In this document: piece after piece, positions 8,674 through 18,900 of the stretch
Layout: every line of letters begins with the position of its first letter
Numbering within the stretch: the stretch's first letter is position 1
DNA from: Anaerolinea thermophila UNI-1
Lineage (GTDB): Bacteria > Chloroflexota > Anaerolineae > Anaerolineales > Anaerolineaceae
Assembly (NCBI RefSeq): GCF_000199675.1
Contig: NC_014960.1
Location: 2,356,001-2,420,000, forward strand
DNA: 64,000 nucleotides
Direction of reading: 5' to 3'
The notes under the pieces: generated by a model
Database searches by the model: none
What the model saw: only the letters and a program-made list of their open reading frames with translations
What the model was told of the DNA's origin: nothing
Made by a program: the position numbers and the translations under genes

Positions 8674-9963
8674 ATGAAGATCACTTTCCAGAAAGGCAAG
8701 ACTGTGAACCTTCTCAAAAAGATCAAAAGTTACCCAAGATTGGGGGTTGTGCTTTTAGCCTTCGTCGCCTTTGTGGCATTAGGTTTACCGGATGGCTTGC
8801 TGGGCGTCGGCTGGCCCTCCATTCGCAACAGTTTTTCCATTCCCCTGGATGCAATCGGGATGCTTTTAACCGCTTCCGTCGCCGGGTACATGGCATCCAG
8901 TTTCATGAGCGGTGTCATGCTCTCCCGACTGGGAGTGGGTAAAGTCCTGGCGCTCAGTTGCTTTCTCACCGGTTTAGCCCTGATCGGCTACACACTCGTC
9001 CCGCAATGGTGGATGATGGTACTTTTAGGCATCGTTGCCGGGCTGGGAGCCGGCGCCATTGACGCCGGGTTGAACACCTATGTCGCCGCGCACTTTGGCG
9101 AGGGCTTAATGCAATGGCTGCACGCCAGTTGGGGCGTGGGCATCACCATTGGACCCATCATCATGACTCTGGGGCTGAGTTCCCTTGAGACCTGGCGATT
9201 CGGCTACTGGGTAGTGGGAGGCTTTCAGATAGCCCTGGCAATCGGGTTTACCCTCACCCTGCCCATGTGGAATCAGGGGCATGTTCGGTTTCCAGCCCAC
9301 GAAAATGCTCAGCCTGAAAAGAAACTCACTGACTATCAAACTCCCCTGTCAGAAACCCTGCGCAAGCCCTGCGTATGGCTGAGCGTCTTGTTGTTTTTCC
9401 TGTACGTGGGGGCAGAAAGTTCGCTGGGAACATGGACCTATACCCTGCTGACCGAATCGCGCGGGGTGGATAAAACTCTGGCGGGGTTCTTCGCCGGAAG
9501 TTACTGGTTCACCTTTACCATTGGGCGCATCCTTGCGGGACTGGTTGCTCACCGCGTGGGCATTAACAAACTGGTACTGGGTGGTTTAACCGGAGCATTA
9601 CTCGGGGCAGGACTGTTGATCTGGAATCCGGCTGAAATTGCCAATGTCATCGCCGTTGGGTTGATTGGCATTTCGATTGCGCCTATTTTCCCTGCCATGA
9701 TGTCCGGCACCCGCATCCGCGTGGGCGACAAATATGCCGCCAACACCATTGGCTTGCAGATGGCGGCAACAGGCTTTGGCACGGCGGTAATTCCCTCCAC
9801 CATGGGCGTGCTGGCGCGCCATATTTCCCTGGAAGTGATTCCGGTGTACCTGCTGGCAGTGTATGTCAGTTTGCTGGGAGTTTACCTGCTGGCGATCAGA
9901 CCTGAAAGGGCACCCTCCAAAGGGAAAGTACAGCCCTTAGCCCAAATTGACTCAGGAAAATAA
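8674..9963 (+). CDS. MFS transporter, FucP-like
   Basis: 429 residues with about twelve membrane helices. The first half has GLPDGLLGVGWPSIR and the inter-helix 2-3 motif SGVMLSRLGVGKVLA; the second half has GSYWFTFTIGRILAGLVAHR. The arrangement matches the fucose-permease-like branch of the major facilitator superfamily, where sugar and drug substrates both occur. TATAAT at 8648-8653 is a good -10 box. It is followed by a strong terminator and is the last chromosomal gene before the attachment site. Confidence 0.8.
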   Translation: MKITFQKGKTVNLLKKIKSYPRLGVVLLAFVAFVALGLPDGLLGVGWPSIRNSFSIPLDAIGMLLTASVAGYMASSFMSGVMLSRLGVGKVLALSCFLTGLALIGYTLVPQWWMMVLLGIVAGLGAGAIDAGLNTYVAAHFGEGLMQWLHASWGVGITIGPIIMTLGLSSLETWRFGYWVVGGFQIALAIGFTLTLPMWNQGHVRFPAHENAQPEKKLTDYQTPLSETLRKPCVWLSVLLFFLYVGAESSLGTWTYTLLTESRGVDKTLAGFFAGSYWFTFTIGRILAGLVAHRVGINKLVLGGLTGALLGAGLLIWNPAEIANVIAVGLIGISIAPIFPAMMSGTRIRVGDKYAANTIGLQMAATGFGTAVIPSTMGVLARHISLEVIPVYLLAVYVSLLGVYLLAIRPERAPSKGKVQPLAQIDSGK

Positions 9964-9987
9964 AATCGACTCAAATCCTCAACCAAC

Positions 9988-10025
9988 CGTCTGGTTTGTT
10001 ATCTCGGCAAACCAGACGATTATTT
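9988..10025 (+). terminator. Terminator after the MFS gene
   Basis: CGTCTGGTTTG (9988-9998) pairs perfectly with CAAACCAGACG (10008-10018), followed by ATTATTTTA. Confidence 0.8.
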
Positions 10026-10098
10026 TAAATAGACGCATTAAGACATTTTTTAAAAACCTGAAGTTTCAATGGGGTGGAAAAACTGATTAAAAAGAAAG

Positions 10099-10141
10099 TC
10101 GCGGGGAGTGGATTCGAACCACTGACCTCCGGGTTATGAGG
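10099..10141 (-). other. Attachment-site half: 3' fragment of a Met-type (CAT) tRNA gene
   Basis: On the minus strand the bases read as a tRNA from the anticodon loop (CTCATAA, 10134-10140) through the TpsiC arm (GGTTCGAATCC) to the acceptor strand CCCCGCG and discriminator A. The 5' half is absent: just past the anticodon loop the sequence changes to integrase coding DNA. Tyrosine integrases commonly target tRNA 3' ends, so this is best read as an att copy left by integration. The intact tRNA should lie at the other end of the element, outside this window. Confidence 0.75.
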
Positions 10142-10142
10142 A

Positions 10143-11045
10143 TTAAAGCCCCCAGACTTTTACAGGTGAGGCACGCTGATGTACACCATTTATATCTGTT
10201 TGAGCAATTGCCAGGTATCTACGAACCATATCCAAGGTTTCATGCCCTAAAATTGCTTGCAGTGTAAAAACGTCTCCACCGTTTCTCAAGAAATTTATTG
10301 CGAAAGTATGTCGGAATCGGTGAGGATGAGCATCGTTTACACCAGCCCGGTCGCCAATTCGCCGAATAATCAATCTGAGTGCGTCTCGGCTAAGAACATT
10401 CCCTTGCTCTGTTTTGAATACATATTTCTCAATGTCTTTTTGTTCTCCTATATAGTCGCACAGCGCAGAGCGGGTTGTTTCTGAAATCGGCACCAAGCGA
10501 TCCTTTGAGCCTTTTCCGTGAATATAAATTCCGTGTGGTTTAATGTCTTTTACCTTTATTCCACATAATTCAGATGCTCTGATCCCGGTATCTAACAGCA
10601 ATAAAATGATTGCCCTATCTCGCACACCGGTCTTCAAGCGATTACGACAAGCACGTTTTCCCGGACGAGTGTATTCCTTTGAGGCATCGGTAGATGCAAG
10701 CATATTCATAATTTGATCACGGGTGAAAGGGAGAATAGGGCGCTTTTCAGGTTTGGGGGGCTTGATCTGGCGAATAATATGAACTGTGCAATATCCCATT
10801 TCAACCGCCCATGTCCAGAGAGAAGAAAGAGCTGTGTAAATGTTTTTGACTCTTTTTTTTGACAAATCGAGTGATGCCAAATAATGGGCAATTGTCTTTC
10901 GTTCAATATGATCTATGTCAAAATCACCAATTTCCCTATTAAATCGCCGCAGGACGGTTTCATAATCCAGTAAAGTCCAACGGCTCAGACGCTGAGCTCG
11001 CTTAAACTCCAAAAACTCGTCAATGCAATAAGACAGCAAAGGCAT
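10143..11045 (-). CDS. int: Tyrosine-type integrase of the mobile element
   Basis: 300 residues counted from the chosen start MPLLSY (ATG 11045), which has GGAGGTTGGAAAT in front; a longer frame upstream lacks such a site. An N-terminal SAM-like core-binding domain (res 1-95) precedes the catalytic domain with all expected residues: Arg156 (TGIRASEL), Lys181 region (GKGSKDR), His242-x-x-Arg245 (HRFRH), His268 (GHETL) and Tyr277 (RRYL). The stop codon is two bases from the tRNA fragment, the classic layout of an integrase beside its att site. It should excise and insert the element. Confidence 0.93.
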   Translation of the reverse strand: MPLLSYCIDEFLEFKRAQRLSRWTLLDYETVLRRFNREIGDFDIDHIERKTIAHYLASLDLSKKRVKNIYTALSSLWTWAVEMGYCTVHIIRQIKPPKPEKRPILPFTRDQIMNMLASTDASKEYTRPGKRACRNRLKTGVRDRAIILLLLDTGIRASELCGIKVKDIKPHGIYIHGKGSKDRLVPISETTRSALCDYIGEQKDIEKYVFKTEQGNVLSRDALRLIIRRIGDRAGVNDAHPHRFRHTFAINFLRNGGDVFTLQAILGHETLDMVRRYLAIAQTDINGVHQRASPVKVWGL

Positions 11046-11180
11046 ATTTCCAACCTCCATGACTGGTATGATGTTTGTTGTTGTTTTGGTTTGGTAGAGA
11101 TTGGATTTTGCCATTTTCCACCCTTCAAAATGTCATCACATTCGCCAGTAATTTGCTATACTTATTTCCAGGTAAAAAAA

Positions 11181-11295
11181 TCCAGCCCCGCCGGTGGCTT
11201 CGGCGAGGCTGGAAAGGCAACGCGGTTGCGGCGCGTTGCGGCAAAATGAGCATAGCAAACTTTTGCCGCCCGCGCAAGCACCCCGAACGGGGTGC
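11181..11295. repeat. Cluster of four consecutive hairpins between integrase and defence island
   Basis: Four perfect inverted repeats follow one another: TCCAGCC/GGCTGGA (11181-11213), GCAACGCG/CGCGTTGC (11217-11239), GCGGCAAAA/TTTTGCCGC (11238-11269) and GCACCCC/GGGGTGC (11278-11295). The first is followed on the minus strand by seven T, like a terminator; the second and third overlap by two bases, so only one of them can form at a time. They lie upstream of both divergent genes, so attenuation, a small RNA, or recombination-factor sites are all possible. Confidence 0.55.
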
Positions 11296-11414
11296 AGGTT
11301 GACCGAAATGCGTGGGCGGATTCATTCACTCCATTTTGTGGTGAATTCTCCCCGGGCTTCTGAATTGTTCTGAAAATTAAACAAACTTCGCGCATTCTCG
11401 GGAAAAAGTTTGAT

Positions 11415-14400
11415 ATGGCCACAAACAACGTCCAAAAACTCATCGAATCCTTTTCTCCTCAGCAATTGACAACATTTTTGCGACAAAAAGCCCCAAGTTT
11501 TCGGCCAATTTCCGAGAACCTTACCAATTACCTCAATCGGGATGATGCTTTCGATCAAGCCGTGAAAATGGGTGTGATCGAATTACCCCACTCGCAAACC
11601 GTTTTGGTGGGGGCTGTTCACGTCTCAGACGAACTTACTGCCCGCTCCAGCAAACGTAAGCAGTATGAACTGGTTAAACGCATTCTCAAGGATAGCAACC
11701 ATAATGCTGCCATCTTTGCCTTTTATGATCGTGCAGGGCGCTTCCGTCTCTCTCTGGTAACTGTTTCCTATCACGGCACGCGCCGCCAGTTCAGCACTTT
11801 CCGCCGATACACCTTCTTCGTTGACCCAGCTCTGCCCAACAAGACCTTTGTTCAACAGATGAGCAGGGCAAGCTTCGACAAACTCGAAAGCATTCTGCAA
11901 ACCTTCTCCCTCGAAGCGGTATCTGACGAGTTTTATAAAGAATTTGAGAGCAAATTCAATGAAATTGCGGAAAAAGTGCAGGGAACAGAGGACAAAGACC
12001 TCGCAAAGGACTTCGCCCTTCTTTTCACCATTCGCACCATCTTCATAGGATTTGTACAAAAGAAAGGCTGGTTGGGGGACAATCCGCGTTTTCTGCAGGA
12101 TTTCTGGTCGGAATATCAAAGTACCGGTGCAAGCAATACTTTCTACAAAGAATGGCTGGAGCCGCTCTTTTTCGAGGCGCTGAACTCTTCTCCAGGACAA
12201 AAGGTCTCTTATGGACATGCACCGTTTTCTCAGAAGACGCAGGATATTCTGCAAATGGCGCCCTATCTGAACGGTGAACTGTTCAAGCGCAAACGGGGAG
12301 TAGATGATCAGGGTTTGTGGCTTCCGGATGAGGTGATTGGGGTGTTCTTTGATTTTCTCTTTGAGTACAACTTTACCGTTGAAGAAAACGAACTTTACGA
12401 CGAAGAACTCGAACTCAATCCTGAGTTCCTGGGCATCATCTTCGAGCGCATTACCAACAAAGAACAGGGCGCGGTCTATACGCCGCGGGTTGAAGTGGAC
12501 CTGATGTGCCGCCTGGCGCTGGTCAAATGGCTGGAACAAACCACCTCTATCCAAAAAGAAAATCTTTATCACCTCTTCTTCTGCGAAGCCGGAACCGGGC
12601 AGGAATTCGATGAGTACCAGCGGCAGGGCGATTTCTCCCCTGCAGAAATCCGCACCCTGATCAAACAATTGGAATCAGTCACCGTTTGTGATCCAGCCGC
12701 CGGTTCTGGAGCGTTTGAGGTTGGCATGTTACAGGTGCTCGACCAGGTACTCGAAAACCTGTACAGCCGTAACAACACTCCCGCTGATCTGAAAGCCCAA
12801 GCACCATCTGCTTTCGAGCGCAAGAAAGCCATCATTGCCAATTCGCTGTACGGCGTGGAGGTCAAACGCTGGGCAGTCTGGATTAACCACCTGCGTCTCT
12901 GGCTGACGCTGTTTGTGGATATGCCGGATAAATTCAAGGATTCCCAAACTCCCTTATTGCCTAACCTGACCTTTAAGGTGCGCACCGGTGACTCGCTGGT
13001 ACAGCGCATTGGGAGTAAAACCTTCCCGGTCCACGGGCATGCCAGTTTACCGCCCGCCATCAAACGTCAGATTACCGAGTTGAAGAAAAAGAAGCGTGAC
13101 TTCTTCTATAACCAGAGCAACGATTACCGTCCCATTGAGCAGGAAGAACTGAGCGTCTTTCGCGCCATCCTGGACGCGGAAATTGAGTCCCGAAAGGCAG
13201 AAATCCGCAAACTCCTGGCTCCTAAACCTCAACAGAATGCTTTATTCGAGATCAAACCCACACAACAAGAGTTGGATCTGGCACAAGCCACCAAAGCACA
13301 GCGGGAAGCCCTGGAAGCCGAGATCGCTGAACTGGAAGCCCAAAAACGCAACTTAAAAGACGAACGCCCGTTCATCTGGGCCATTGAATTTGCCGAGATT
13401 TTCTTTGACCAGGGCGGTTTTGATATCATCATCGGCAACCCGCCCTATGTGCGCCAGGAAAGCATCAGCGATCCGAATGGGCGGCTGAATCCCAAAGACT
13501 ACAAAGCGGCGCTGGAAGAAATGGTGCGCCTGGATTTTCCGGAGTACTTTGCCAAATCGAAAGTGCAGTTAAACGAATTCAAGAAGAACCGCAAACCCGA
13601 CGGGCGCTCCGACCTGTACACCTACTTTTATATTCGCTCTCTGCGGTTGCTCAATCCGCAGGGGGTGCACGTCTTCATCTGTTCCAATTCCTGGCTGGAT
13701 GTAGGCTATGGAGGCTGGCTGCAGGAATTCTTCCTGCGCAGAGCCCCGCTCTACCTGGTGATTGACAACCATGCCAAACGTTCGTTTGAGCGCGCCGATG
13801 TGAACACCATCATCAGCGTAGCCGGGGCGCCGGAGCGCGGGGTACCCTCTGAGCATGCAGTGCGCTTCGTGGCGTTCAAACGCCCCTTTGAAGAAGCGGC
13901 GCTCTCTGACAACTTCATCGCAATTGAGCGCGCCCTTGATATTACCCGCACCGAAGACTACCGCGTGGTGCCGCTCAGCGCGGCGGAACTTCTGCGCGAA
14001 GGCTCAGAGGGCGGGCAAACGGAAGCGCAAGACGCCAAGCAATATGAAGGCGATAAGTGGGGAGGTAAGTATCTACGTGCTCCAGAAATATATTTCACCA
14101 TTCTGGAGAAAGGCAAGGGGAAACTTGTGCGTTTGGGAGAGATTGCTGACGTACGTTTTGGCATCAAGACAGGAGCAAACGAGTTTTTCTATCTGACCCC
14201 CTTAGGACCGGGTTCCCGTCCGGGGTTGTTACGTGTACGGAATGATGCTGGTTGGGAAGGGGAAATAGAAGAAGAATTTTTGAAGCCTGTAATAAAGAGT
14301 CCTCGGGAGTGTAAAGGTGTGATTATTAATCGGGATGATTTACATTATCTGGTTTTCTTATGCAACAAAAGTAAGTCGGAGTTATTAGGGACAAAAGCTT

Positions 14401-15014
14401 TAGAATATATCAAATGGGGCGAAGAAAGCGAAGTAGAGATAAAACAAGGTAGAGACGAAGGGAAAAAAGTAAGAGGTTACCATAATATTTCAACATTAGA
14501 AGGTAGAAAACGATGGTGGAATTTAGGATATTGGGAACCATCAATAGGTATTCTGCCTGCAAGTCATAATGATTCATACAGGTTTTTTTGGAATATAGCA
14601 AATGTTTTACCGGACAAACGTTTGTATTTGCTGTATTCCAGTCCAAATGTTCTAAGCTTTATGAATTCCACAATTTATCAACTGTTGCTAGAAGTAGAAT
14701 CCCGGACCGGGTTAGGTGAGGGATTACTAGACCTAACAGTCTATGAATATGCTTCATCAAAGGTGTTATTGGTGGATGATGCTCAAAAATTTCTGTTCAA
14801 TCGTCCTGTTTTCAACATATTCCAAGAATGTGGCATCAATCCTGCTACGAGTGTTCCAATAAGTATGCAAGATCCCAGTCCATTACCTGACCGTGTTGCA
14901 CTTGACAGCATCTTTTTTGAATCTTTAGGACTAAATGAAGAGGAACGCAAGGAAGTGTACCGCGCCGTCTGTCAACTGGTATGGGAGCGTATCAGCAAAG
15001 CCAAAAGTGTGTAA
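11415..15014 (+). CDS. Eco57I-type DNA adenine methylase with target-recognition region (type IIG-like)
   Basis: A 1,199-residue protein. An N-terminal region of ~400 residues has no motif I name. Then come the SAM-binding motif CDPAAGSGAFEVGML (~res 423) and the N6-adenine catalytic motif IIIGNPPYVRQE (~res 674), followed by a target-recognition-like part (GEIADVRFGIKTGANEFF, ~res 910). Length and order match Eco57I/PglX-like methylases that modify host DNA. I see no obvious nuclease motif at its N-terminus, so cleavage may come from the next two genes. Codon use becomes more AT-rich from about 14,280 to 14,900, inside the recognition region, which suggests domain exchange. It is 24 bases before the DUF4268 gene. 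Confidence 0.88.
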   Translation: MATNNVQKLIESFSPQQLTTFLRQKAPSFRPISENLTNYLNRDDAFDQAVKMGVIELPHSQTVLVGAVHVSDELTARSSKRKQYELVKRILKDSNHNAAIFAFYDRAGRFRLSLVTVSYHGTRRQFSTFRRYTFFVDPALPNKTFVQQMSRASFDKLESILQTFSLEAVSDEFYKEFESKFNEIAEKVQGTEDKDLAKDFALLFTIRTIFIGFVQKKGWLGDNPRFLQDFWSEYQSTGASNTFYKEWLEPLFFEALNSSPGQKVSYGHAPFSQKTQDILQMAPYLNGELFKRKRGVDDQGLWLPDEVIGVFFDFLFEYNFTVEENELYDEELELNPEFLGIIFERITNKEQGAVYTPRVEVDLMCRLALVKWLEQTTSIQKENLYHLFFCEAGTGQEFDEYQRQGDFSPAEIRTLIKQLESVTVCDPAAGSGAFEVGMLQVLDQVLENLYSRNNTPADLKAQAPSAFERKKAIIANSLYGVEVKRWAVWINHLRLWLTLFVDMPDKFKDSQTPLLPNLTFKVRTGDSLVQRIGSKTFPVHGHASLPPAIKRQITELKKKKRDFFYNQSNDYRPIEQEELSVFRAILDAEIESRKAEIRKLLAPKPQQNALFEIKPTQQELDLAQATKAQREALEAEIAELEAQKRNLKDERPFIWAIEFAEIFFDQGGFDIIIGNPPYVRQESISDPNGRLNPKDYKAALEEMVRLDFPEYFAKSKVQLNEFKKNRKPDGRSDLYTYFYIRSLRLLNPQGVHVFICSNSWLDVGYGGWLQEFFLRRAPLYLVIDNHAKRSFERADVNTIISVAGAPERGVPSEHAVRFVAFKRPFEEAALSDNFIAIERALDITRTEDYRVVPLSAAELLREGSEGGQTEAQDAKQYEGDKWGGKYLRAPEIYFTILEKGKGKLVRLGEIADVRFGIKTGANEFFYLTPLGPGSRPGLLRVRNDAGWEGEIEEEFLKPVIKSPRECKGVIINRDDLHYLVFLCNKSKSELLGTKALEYIKWGEESEVEIKQGRDEGKKVRGYHNISTLEGRKRWWNLGYWEPSIGILPASHNDSYRFFWNIANVLPDKRLYLLYSSPNVLSFMNSTIYQLLLEVESRTGLGEGLLDLTVYEYASSKVLLVDDAQKFLFNRPVFNIFQECGINPATSVPISMQDPSPLPDRVALDSIFFESLGLNEEERKEVYRAVCQLVWERISKAKSV

Positions 15015-15038
15015 ACCCATCAACTGGAGAACCCGATC

Positions 15039-15974
15039 ATGAACCCCATTGCCCGTCTCACCCGTGTCCCCCTGCGCGACGTCTGGCATCACGAAGCCCT
15101 GAACTTCACCCGCTGGCTGGCAGAAAACCTTGACCTGCTTTCCGATCCCACCGGTTTGCGCCTTTCGCTGGTGGAAGCTGAAGCCGCCGCCGGAGATTTT
15201 GCCGTGGACATCCTGACAGAAGATGCAGATGGCAACCTGGTGGTCATCGAAAATCAACTGGAGCGCACCGATCACGACCACCTGGGCAAACTCATCACCT
15301 ATATGAGCAACCACGATGCCAAAACGGCAATCTGGATCACCAGCCAGCCGCGCCCCGAACACGAAAAAGCGGTGCACTGGCTCAACGAAACTCTGCCCGA
15401 CGATACCTCTTTTTACCTGCTTCAGGTCGAAGCAGTACGCATTGACAACTCCCCGCCTGCGCCGCTCTTCACGGTCATTGCCGGTCCAAGCGCGGAGAGC
15501 CGCCAAATCGGCGAACAGCGCAAAGAACTGGCACGCCGTCACATCCTGCGAATGGAATTTTGGGATGGTTTGCTGAAGAAAGCCAGGCAAAAATCCACCT
15601 TATTTGCCAACATCTCTCCCGGCAAAGATCACTGGATCAGCACGGGTGCCGGAAAAAGCGGATTAACCTGGGCGTATGTCGTTTTGAAGGACCATGCCCG
15701 GGTAGAACTGTATATTGATACAGCGGACAGTGAAAAGAACAAACACTATTTCGATGCTCTGCTCCAGCACAAAGAGCAAATCGAAGCCAGTTTTGGCGCG
15801 CCTCTGGAATGGCAGCGTCTGGATGAGAAGCGTGCGGCGCGCATTGCTTACCTGATTCGGGGGCATGGCGGACTTCCCAACCAGGAAAACTGGGATGCGC
15901 TTCAAGACGCCATGATTGATGCGATGGTGCGCCTGGAAAATGCCCTCAAACCGCATCTTTCCCGCCTTCACTGA
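15039..15974 (+). CDS. DUF4268-family protein with PD-(D/E)xK-like nuclease motif
   Basis: 311 residues. Around res 55-90 it shows FAVDILTEDADGNLVVIENQ followed by HDHLGKLITY: an Asp, then E-x-Q in place of E-x-K, and a downstream helix with Tyr. This is the layout of PD-(D/E)xK nucleases with a variant third residue. The C-terminal half (from ~res 170, LEFWDGLLKKARQKS-like) matches the DUF4268 type of domain found with restriction systems. It lies between methylase and helicase genes with short gaps, so I infer it is the nuclease or a targeting subunit of the same system. Confidence 0.7.
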   Translation: MNPIARLTRVPLRDVWHHEALNFTRWLAENLDLLSDPTGLRLSLVEAEAAAGDFAVDILTEDADGNLVVIENQLERTDHDHLGKLITYMSNHDAKTAIWITSQPRPEHEKAVHWLNETLPDDTSFYLLQVEAVRIDNSPPAPLFTVIAGPSAESRQIGEQRKELARRHILRMEFWDGLLKKARQKSTLFANISPGKDHWISTGAGKSGLTWAYVVLKDHARVELYIDTADSEKNKHYFDALLQHKEQIEASFGAPLEWQRLDEKRAARIAYLIRGHGGLPNQENWDALQDAMIDAMVRLENALKPHLSRLH

Positions 15975-15988
15975 ATCGAGGAAAGTGT

Positions 15989-18900
15989 ATGGCTCACAAC
16001 TTCATCACCAACGCCAAACAGCAAAATCTGAAAGAGCGCATCCAAACCCTCATTCGACACAGCCAGGAACTGAAATTCCTGGTGGGGTACTTCTACTTCT
16101 CCGGCTGGCGGGAACTCTACAAGGCATTACAGACTCGCTGGACGAACGCACGTTCGGCCAATACCCCTTTTTCCATCAAAATTCTGGTCGGGCTGGATAC
16201 CGACCTGCACATGGGACGGGTCATTGAAATTGCTGACCCGGAAGCGTCCCAATGCAGTCAGGATGAACTGGTAGGACGATATTTTGCTTCTCTGCGCTCC
16301 GCCTTGCGAGATGAAGATTTCGACACCCAAGAGTTCTACGAACAGGTCTCTTTCTTCCTGGAACTACTGGAAAGCGGCTCCCTGCAGATTCGTAAGGCTC
16401 TCGACCCCAATCATGCCAAACTTTATCTCTTCTGTTTGGATGAAGATGGGCGCTCGCTGATCAACGCCCCCGGACGTTTTATTACCGGTTCGAGCAACCT
16501 GACCCGCGCCGGGCTTTCAGATCAGCAGGAATTCAATGTGGAAATCGGGGATTACGGTTGGGAAGACGCCGAAGAATATTTCAACGATCTCTGGGAACAA
16601 GCAATCCCCCTCAGTGAAAAGCCAGAACACAAAGAGAAAATCGTCCGCGTGATCCGCCGCCAAACGCAAGTCGCTGAGATTACCCCCTTCGAAGCCTATG
16701 CGCTGGTGCTGAAAACGTATCTGGATTTGATGGAACTCAAGTCTCTCAGCCCTCATATCAAGCGGATCATGCAGGCACGGGGATATAAGGTGTACCGTTA
16801 TCAGGAAGAAGCCGTTCAACAAGCCCTGACAGTTCTCAATCAATATGGGGGTGTCATCCTGGCTGACGTGGTGGGATTGGGAAAATCCATCATTGCCAGT
16901 TGGCTGGCACGGGAGCGCAACGGGCGCGGATTGGTGATCTGCCCCCCGGCTTTAATGGGCGACCCAAAAACCCGCGACAGCGGCTGGTACAAATACCTGA
17001 GCGATTTTGGGTTGCACGACTGGGATGTGTACTCGCTGGGATCGCTGGACAAGGTGCAGGAATATTTATCCACCTACGGCGATGATGTAACCACCATCAT
17101 TGTGGATGAAGCCCATCGTTTCCGCAACGAAGACACCGAAGCCTACGAACGCCTCAGCCAGATATGCGCAAATCGGGGTGTGATTCTGCTCACTGCCACA
17201 CCTTTTAACAACACCCCCTTGGATATCTTCGCCTTGCTTAAACTGTTCATTCCGCCGGGTAAGTCCACTTTGACACTGGATGAGAGGCTTGCCGCACGGT
17301 TCGCCCGTTATAACAGCGAGTTTCGCAAACTTTCCTATATCCTGCGGTACTATAATGCGGGTGGCGAAAAACAAAAGCGTGCTGAAAACTACTACACGGA
17401 TATTTTTGAGGACCTTCCGCCCATTCAGGTCAGCCGGGTACAACGGGAAGTACAGCGTCTCGCCGATGAAATCCGTGCGGTCATCGAGCCGGTAATCATT
17501 CGCCGCAACCGCCTCGACCTCAAGAAAGACCCTGTTTATTCACAGGAAGTCACTGAACTTTCAGAAGTTGCCGATCCTGTCCAACTCTTCTACGAACTGA
17601 CCCCTGAGCAATCCCATTTCTACGATCAGGTCATCCACGATTTCTTTGGGGAAGAAGGACAGTTCTGTGGTGCGATTTACCAGCCTTTCGCCTATGAAAA
17701 GCAGTCTCAGGGTGAAAAACTGGAAGAGGAATTTACTTACCAGCAACAGCGCAACCTGTACGATTTCATGCGGCGCTTGCTGGTCAAACGCTTCGAGAGT
17801 TCGTTCGGGGCTTTTGCCCAAAGTATTGAAAATTTCATTCGTATTCACGAAATTGTGCTGACTTTTATCGAGAATACCGGAAAATACATCCTGGATCGCA
17901 CTCTGATTGAAAAGATTTGGGAAGAAGATGAAGAAACCATCGAAGAAGCGCTGGTGGCATTCGCCAACAGGTTGGCAGAGAAGCCCGACCTGAACCCGCG
18001 CCATGACCGCATTTATGAAATTGCCAAGTTCGACGAATCCGAGAAGTTCATCGAGGATATTCGGGCTGACCTGACACTGCTTAAGAACATCAGGCAACGG
18101 ATTGAAGCGCTAAATCTGGTACATCAGGACCCCAAGAGCCGGTGCCTGGTTGAGGCAGTTAAGGAAATCCTGGAAGCAAAACCGAAGCCAGGGGAACCGC
18201 GCCGCAAGGTAGTGATCTTCAGCGAGTACCAGGATACCATTGCTCACATTGCCCCTCAAATCCAAGCCGCATTTCCAGGGCGCGTGCTGGTCGCGCAAGG
18301 TACGTTGAGTAAGAGTTTCTTCGACGACTTGCTAGCCAATTTTGACGCCAGTTATTCCAAAGGCAAGCAAAGGGATGATTACGATATCATTTTGGCAACG
18401 GATAAATTATCCGAAGGCGTTAACCTCAACCGCGCCGGAGCCTGTATCAACTACGATATCCCCTGGAATCCAACCCGCGTCATTCAGCGCCTTGGGCGTA
18501 TCAACCGCATTGGCGCAAAAGTTTTTGATACGCTCCATATTTACAATTTCTTCCCCACAGAGCAGGGCGCTGAGGTGGTCAAAAGCCGTGAGATTGCCGC
18601 CCAAAAGATGTTCCTGATCCATAATACCCTTGGGGAAGACGCTAAAATCTTTGCGCCGGATGAAACTCCATCCCCTGCTGAACTTTTCAAACGCCTCAAC
18701 ACCAATCCGGAAGAAGCAGAAGAAGAAAGTTTGCTCACCGCCATTCGCCGGGAATTCTTCGACATTCAAGAACAATTCCCGGAGATTGTGAAAGGGCTAC
18801 CGGACTTCCCGCCGCGAGTGAAGACCGCCAAACGCGACAAAAGTAATGAATTGCTGGTATTCCGGCGCAAGGGACTGCAACTTTTCATACATGCTGTACC

